Shown here: one piece after another, positions 60,202-64,000 of the stretch
How the letters are laid out: every line of letters starts with the position of its first letter
How positions within the stretch are numbered: position 1 is the first letter of the stretch
Origin: Paenibacillus gyeongsangnamensis
GTDB lineage: Bacteria; Bacillota; Bacilli; Paenibacillales; NBRC-103111
Assembly: GCF_027533625.1 (NCBI RefSeq)
Contig: NZ_JAQAGZ010000009.1
Location: forward strand, 186,001 to 250,000
Length of the DNA: 64,000 nt
Direction: 5' to 3'
The notes under the pieces: model-generated
Told to the model about the DNA's origin: nothing
Seen by the model: the letters and a program-made list of their open reading frames with translations, nothing else
The model's database searches: none
Position numbers and translations under genes: made by a program

Positions 60202-60672
60202 ATGACAAAAAATCCGTTTATCCATGTCTTGGTCAATGAAAAGGGCATTGCTAACTTAATAGTCACCTTGTTAATCATGCCCTTGCTTTTATTTTTATGC
60301 TTTTCCATCGTGCCATTTTTCGTTTATTCAATGCGTCTCGATCACATGCACTTGATTGCCAACCATGCGCTTAAAGAAGCGGAAGCCGTTGGCTATGTTA
60401 GCCCTACCGTCATTGCCAATACCAATGCAAGACTTTCAGCGCTCGGACTAGGAAGTGTTGCCGTCGGGGGAACGATGTACCCCTCTTTTGCAGGCAGCAC
60501 GAGTACAAAAGTGCTGAGAGATGCGCCGAATCCGACCATTACACTGACGCTGAAATATCCAGCTCCAAACTTAACCAAAATGCTAGCCGCCATACGGGGA
60601 ACAGGGAGTAATGCAACAAACGAAGGGTTTTATCTGATCACCCTTTATGGAAGAAGCGAAGCGTATAACTGA
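60202..60672 (+). CDS. TadE/DUF4320-like pseudopilin-type membrane protein
   Basis: 156 residues, RBS AGAGAGAGG-like. NEKGIANLIVTLLIMPLLLFLCFSIVPFF is a single N-terminal helix preceded by EKG, as in TadE-type minor pilins. The outside part has HLIANHALKEAEAVGYVSPTV and PTITLTLKYPAPNLTKMLA. Resembles the DUF4320 proteins seen in Bacillota next to conjugation or Tad-like genes (suggestion). The next gene in the set begins 14 nt later and is cut by IS1595. Confidence 0.6.
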   Translation: MTKNPFIHVLVNEKGIANLIVTLLIMPLLLFLCFSIVPFFVYSMRLDHMHLIANHALKEAEAVGYVSPTVIANTNARLSALGLGSVAVGGTMYPSFAGSTSTKVLRDAPNPTITLTLKYPAPNLTKMLAAIRGTGSNATNEGFYLITLYGRSEAYN

Positions 60673-60686
60673 AGGGAGGTTTTTAG

Positions 60687-60764
60687 GTGAAATGGCTGAC
60701 TGTACTTCGCCAGCGAAATGAGGACTTGTTTCGCGAGCAGCGCGGCGGCGTACATATTTTGTTA
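60687..60764 (+). pseudogene. 5' fragment of a TadE-like gene cut by IS1595
   Basis: GTG 60687 with GGGAGG 7 nt upstream starts MKWLTVLRQRNEDLFREQRG then GVHILLF, an EQRGG-hydrophobic pilin-like start. The frame then enters the IS1595 terminal repeat and stops at 60791 inside it. Hydrophobic helix truncated. Confidence 0.7.
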
Positions 60765-61770
60765 TTTGATTATCCAACTAGCTCAGGATAGGTAATCGTC
60801 GTAGTTGAAAGGCAACAATGAACCAGCCGATTAAATAATTCACTCTTGATCTCGCGGCGGTTAAACCGATAACAAAACTCATCAAGATAGGATTGCAGAT
60901 GCTTTGAGTCTAGGCCGTGATAAGTTCCACCAATAAAAGCCTTCGCATTAGAAATGATCGTGTGAAGCCATTTCAGATGATCCGGATTTTCTTCCAGGTT
61001 GTACTCTTTCGCTTCATGGTGAAAGCCCTTCTTGGCCAAAGCTCTGTAGGAACCATATCTATCGCTGGCAATCGTTGAACCCGTTTCGATGTACTTCGTT
61101 GCAAAGTCCGTCAGAGTCGTTCCTTTGACATTAGGAATCACTTGCATTTTCAGATATTTGGGACAACCTTTCTTATCTAGAGATAATGCTACGAGCACGG
61201 GAGTTTGTTCAGTGCCGCGTCCACGTTTCCCGCCTTCCGTGGGCGCCCCGAAAAAACCTTCGTCGAGCTCGACAATGCCAGCAAGCGTATAGGTAGCATC
61301 ACGTTCGCCCATCGCCTTACGGATTTTGTGAGTGATTGTCCAAGCCGTCTGATAGGCGATTCCAAGTTCTTCGGACAACTGTGTGGCTGAGACGCCACGT
61401 TTGTCTTGGGCGATCAAATATATGGCCCAAAACCATTTGAGTAAATCGGTTCTTGTCTTCTCAAAGATCGTGCCAGCAATCACTGTCGTCTGGTGTTCAC
61501 AGCTTGCGCACTCGTACAGAGGCAATTTGCGAGTCTTAATTTCATAGGCTTTCGAATGATTGCATTTTGGGCAACGATACCCATCGGGCCACTTCATTTT
61601 GAACAAATGCTGGTGGCAATCTTCTTCGGATTGAAACTTCTTTTGAAATTGAATAAGGTTGATCGATTCTTGCTTAGCCATGATACCCACTCCCGAACGT
61701 ACGTTTGATTTCATTATACCAAACGAATGTTCGCGTTTAAAGAGCGTCCTGAGCTAACTGGAGAATCAAA
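60765..61770 (-). mobile_element. IS1595-family insertion sequence, apparently complete
   Basis: Outer inverted repeats TTTGATTxTCCAxxTAGCTC AGGA at 60765-60788 and 61747-61770 (three mismatches in 24). About 1.0 kb with one transposase. The left neighbour is a TadE-like gene, the right one an EamA gene, both truncated at the element; no equal flanking duplication is visible, so the flanks were probably rearranged after insertion. Confidence 0.75.
60770..61681 (-). CDS. IS1595-family transposase
   Basis: 303 residues from ATG 61681. N-terminal zinc ribbon CPKC...CASC (about 46-72: YRCPKCNHSKAYE and YECASCEHQTT), then the ISXO2-like DDE domain: GIVELDEGFFGAP, VIPNVKGTTLTDFATKYIETGSTIASDRYGSY, LKWLHTIISNAKAFIGGTYHG, LDEFCYRFNRRE. 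All catalytic blocks are present. Its stop codon lies within the left terminal repeat. Confidence 0.95.
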   Translation of the reverse strand: MAKQESINLIQFQKKFQSEEDCHQHLFKMKWPDGYRCPKCNHSKAYEIKTRKLPLYECASCEHQTTVIAGTIFEKTRTDLLKWFWAIYLIAQDKRGVSATQLSEELGIAYQTAWTITHKIRKAMGERDATYTLAGIVELDEGFFGAPTEGGKRGRGTEQTPVLVALSLDKKGCPKYLKMQVIPNVKGTTLTDFATKYIETGSTIASDRYGSYRALAKKGFHHEAKEYNLEENPDHLKWLHTIISNAKAFIGGTYHGLDSKHLQSYLDEFCYRFNRREIKSELFNRLVHCCLSTTTITYPELVG

Positions 61771-62524
61771 AAAGCAAATATTGCTGAAAAAATCGGCTCA
61801 AGGGAGAACAAAAAACCTACACTTTCTGGTGTGGTGTACTTTTGTGCTATAGATTGCATAACAAAGCCATAAGCACTACAAATAAATGCTAAGCCGAAAA
61901 TTGCCACCCAATGTACAAGGGTACTTGGCAATGTAGCTTCTTCAAAAACAAATGTGCCTAGAGCTGCATAAATTGCAGCGAATCCAAGCTGATAAATGCC
62001 TAATTGTAACGCATCCACCTCTCGCACGAAATGGTTTGAAGCAATAATATGAATTGCGTAAAGCAAAGCGCCAGCTAGGCAATAACTAGCGCCAACGTCA
62101 AATGTAAGATGATCACGAGCAGTTAGTAATAACAAACCAATGGATACAATCACAACACCGACAACGATTTTTGGTGCTGGGAATTTGCGTTTGAGGACTG
62201 CTTGAAAGATAGGGACGATAACTACAGTAGTTTAGTTAAAAATCCTGCTGATGTCGCAGAGGTATGCTGTACACCATATAGAAGCATAAAAAAGATACCG
62301 AATAGTAAAGCACCGGAGATGGAAGCATATCTTAACGTTTTAGCTCCAACCTTGACCATCTTGTTCATAAAGATGAGCGCAGTAACAAGAAATGCAATTC
62401 CACACCGCAATGCCACTATGGTTGATGGAGACATCCCATCAACCCCCAGCTTCATAAACAAATAAGATACTCCCCAAGCCAGTGATACAGAGGCTAAAAT
62501 TAGATTTGCTTGCTTTTGTGTCAT
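61737..62524 (-). pseudogene. EamA-family transporter gene, frameshifted and cut by IS1595
   Basis: ATG 62524 (AAGGTGGA upstream) starts MTQKQANLILASVSLAWGVSYLF and runs to SAGFLTKLL with a stop near 62222. The continuation TVVIVPIFQAVLKRKFPAP, GLLLLTARDHLTFDVGASYC and SLEPIFSAIFAFLIL is in another frame. The last codons QLAQDAL and the stop at 61737 come from the IS1595 repeat and adjacent element DNA, so the last helix is lost. Ten-helix drug/metabolite exporter family; divergent from a LysR gene. Confidence 0.85.
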
Positions 62525-62646
62525 TATATCCACCTTAACTCCTATCATCACGTCTTGAAAATTATCTTACCCAAGCGTACGATATAAGAGAAGTGAATAT
62601 ATTTTATAATGAACATTAGAAAAACTTATATTCGTCCGGAGGCATT

Positions 62647-63535
62647 ATGAAGAGATCCAAATATGAAGTATTCATTAAAGTTGTTGAGTTCGGTAGCTTG
62701 TCACGGGCAGCAGAATATTGTAATTATTCTCAATCAGCAGTGAGTCAAATTATAACTTCCCTGGAAAATGAATTTGGCACCAAATTACTAAATAGAAGTC
62801 ACGCCGGAGTTTCAGTTACTTCAGACGGCGAACAATTGATACCTTATATCCGAAAATTGAGCAGTGCACATAACGAGCTTTCAGAAAAGGTTTTTGAGTT
62901 GCTTGGTATTGAGAGTGGACTTATTCGGATTGGTACGTTTTCTAGTATCTCCTGTCATCTGCTTTCTTCACTCCTAAAAGATTTTAAGGCGCAGCACCCG
63001 AATATCAAGTTTGAGCTGATGCAGGGAGATTACCGTCAGATAGAAATATGGATCGCCGAAGGAACAGTTGATTTTGGTTTTGTTGATCTACCTACATCAA
63101 AAGAATTTGAGGTAATCCCCATCAGTGAAGACCGAATGCTCGCTATTCTACCGGCTAACCATCCATATGCCAATAAAGAGTCCGTGCCTTTACATCTATT
63201 CGAGCATGAACCGGTCATCCTATTGGAAGTGACTAAAAAAGAAGTGCTCGAAAATGTTTCGCCAAAATGATATAAAAGCCAGAATTGAATATCGTATAGA
63301 TGATGACTATACAATTATGTCCATGGTGGAAAACGGGCTTGGTATTAGCATATTAGCTGAACTCATCTTAAAAAGAACTCAGTATCATATCGTTACAAAA
63401 GAAACAAGTCCAAGTTTCTCAAGGAGGATCGGAATAGCCATAAAGAACAAGAAGCAAGCCTCAATGGCTGTTAGGTGCTTTCTTGATTTTATTGTAGAAA
63501 ACAATGAAAGATATATCAGTCTCGTCATTCCATAG
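62647..63535 (+). pseudogene. LysR-family regulator gene with one frameshift
   Basis: ATG 62647 (GGAGG upstream). HTH: YEVFIKVVEFGSLSRAAEYCNYSQSAVSQIITSLENEFG; effector domain to VILLEVTKKEVLENVSPK with stop at 63270; continuation FRQNDIKARIEYRIDDDYTIMSMVENGLGISILAE in a second frame ends at 63535. Together they make a normal length of about 295 residues. Divergent from the EamA gene, which it would control; both are now broken. Confidence 0.85.
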
Positions 63536-63659
63536 AATTTTAAACATTTGATAGTTTTAATTTTATATTGCGCTTGGTTATATCCTAGTAATGAATTGCT
63601 GTTCTACTTTCTAAAGACTCCGCGGTAGCCTCATGATGTTTCTGAGCTATTGTCTCCCA

Positions 63660-64000
63660 TTAGTTAAGCCAACCAGTACATTTAACTGCTAAATCCCAAG
63701 CTGATTTGAATTCCGACACACTGGAATACCTATTTTGTCTATTTGCTTTTACAGCCCTTAAAGCAACCTCATAAAGTTCCTTTCCGGCTTCCCAACATTC
63801 AAATGAACGGTCTAACTCTCCTCCGAGCAGGGCAAACGCGGTTGCTCCCATGGTAAATACGTTTGTACATCCGTCTATCTGAGCACCGAGAGAAAACTCT
63901 TCCGGGGACATAAACCGGGAAGATCCCCGTAATCTCCCCATTTTATTGAAATAGGGACTTCTTCGATAAAGGTCAATATCGCATATTTTTATCTCATTAT
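63660..64000 (-). CDS. Protein kinase C-terminal part, 5' end outside window
   Basis: Open from the window edge to the stop at 63660. NEIKICDIDLYRRSPYFN (D-I-D at the DFG position), MGRLRGSSRFMSPEEF (activation segment and APE-like motif), GAQIDGCTNVFTMGATAFALL (subdomain IX Asp) and RYSSVSEFKSAW (kinase end). Belongs to the eukaryotic-like Ser/Thr kinase fold. The N-lobe lies outside. It seems intact in the visible part. Confidence 0.75.
   Translation of the reverse strand, partial: NEIKICDIDLYRRSPYFNKMGRLRGSSRFMSPEEFSLGAQIDGCTNVFTMGATAFALLGGELDRSFECWEAGKELYEVALRAVKANRQNRYSSVSEFKSAWDLAVKCTGWLN

Overview
The window looks like a chromosome segment of a high-GC endospore-forming Bacillota, most likely a Paenibacillus-type organism (inference). 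The evidence is an alpha/beta-type small acid-soluble spore protein gene with a sigma-G-like promoter, a SinR-type regulator, a T-box leader in front of trpS, Lpl-type sugar ABC genes, YcgQ/YcgR- and YfhP-like genes, and a YheI/YheH-type ABC pair. Positions 1 to about 36.45 kb are GC-rich, tightly packed and intact. From about 36.6 kb onward the DNA is visibly more AT-rich and patchy, with many broken genes and insertion-sequence remnants, so it reads as an accessory, decaying region.

Positions 1-17 kb appear devoted to the cell surface and polysaccharide. A leftward operon encodes a HEAT-repeat membrane protein, a processive family 2 glycosyltransferase, a receiver-domain protein lacking the phospho-acceptor Asp, and a membrane-anchored clan GH-A-like glycosidase cut by the window start. 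Next comes a leftward sinR-like/glmS pair. Divergent from it is a rightward operon: a UbiA-family enzyme with the sequence pattern of decaprenyl-phosphate phosphoribosyltransferase, a small EamA/SMR-type membrane protein, a divergent PAP2 protein, a GT-C-like polytopic protein, and a second glycosidase paralogous to the first. SinR-box-like GTTCGTT/GTTCTTT sites lie between the divergent units and overlap candidate -10 elements. A secreted TIM-barrel-like protein and a secreted beta-propeller/Ig-like protein follow.

Positions 17.4-26.4 kb hold a carbohydrate-use cluster: LplB/LplC/LplA-type ABC transporter, Gfo/Idh/MocA oxidoreductase, alpha/beta hydrolase with an apparent frameshift, GH88-type unsaturated glucuronyl hydrolase behind a double LacI-family-type operator, and aldose 1-epimerase. 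Positions 26.5-36.4 kb hold ycgQ/ycgR-like genes, T-box-trpS, a small membrane protein, an ssp gene, a yfhP-like gene and a heterodimeric ABC exporter. Three copies of a 45-bp structured repeat lie just downstream of terminators at 17.1, 24.1 and 30.9 kb.

Positions 36.6-64 kb contain an orphan argC, histidine-kinase and DUF302 remnants, a GNAT gene, an arsR-SRPBCC-SRPBCC operon, a truncated PP-loop gene, a MOSC gene, a frameshifted moaA, remnants of IS110, IS3 and IS256 elements, a DDE transposase in two frames, a DUF1501/DUF1800/SLH operon, an NRAMP-family fragment, a YVTN-propeller/phosphoesterase protein, TadE/DUF4320-like pieces, an IS1595 element, broken EamA and LysR genes and the end of a protein kinase gene. 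A hairpin repeat family built on ACTAACGGGTACG-type sequence is scattered through this part. The strongest candidate for an undescribed system is the SinR-box-flanked UbiA/PAP2/GT-C/glycosidase operon together with the opposing GT2/HEAT operon around glmS.
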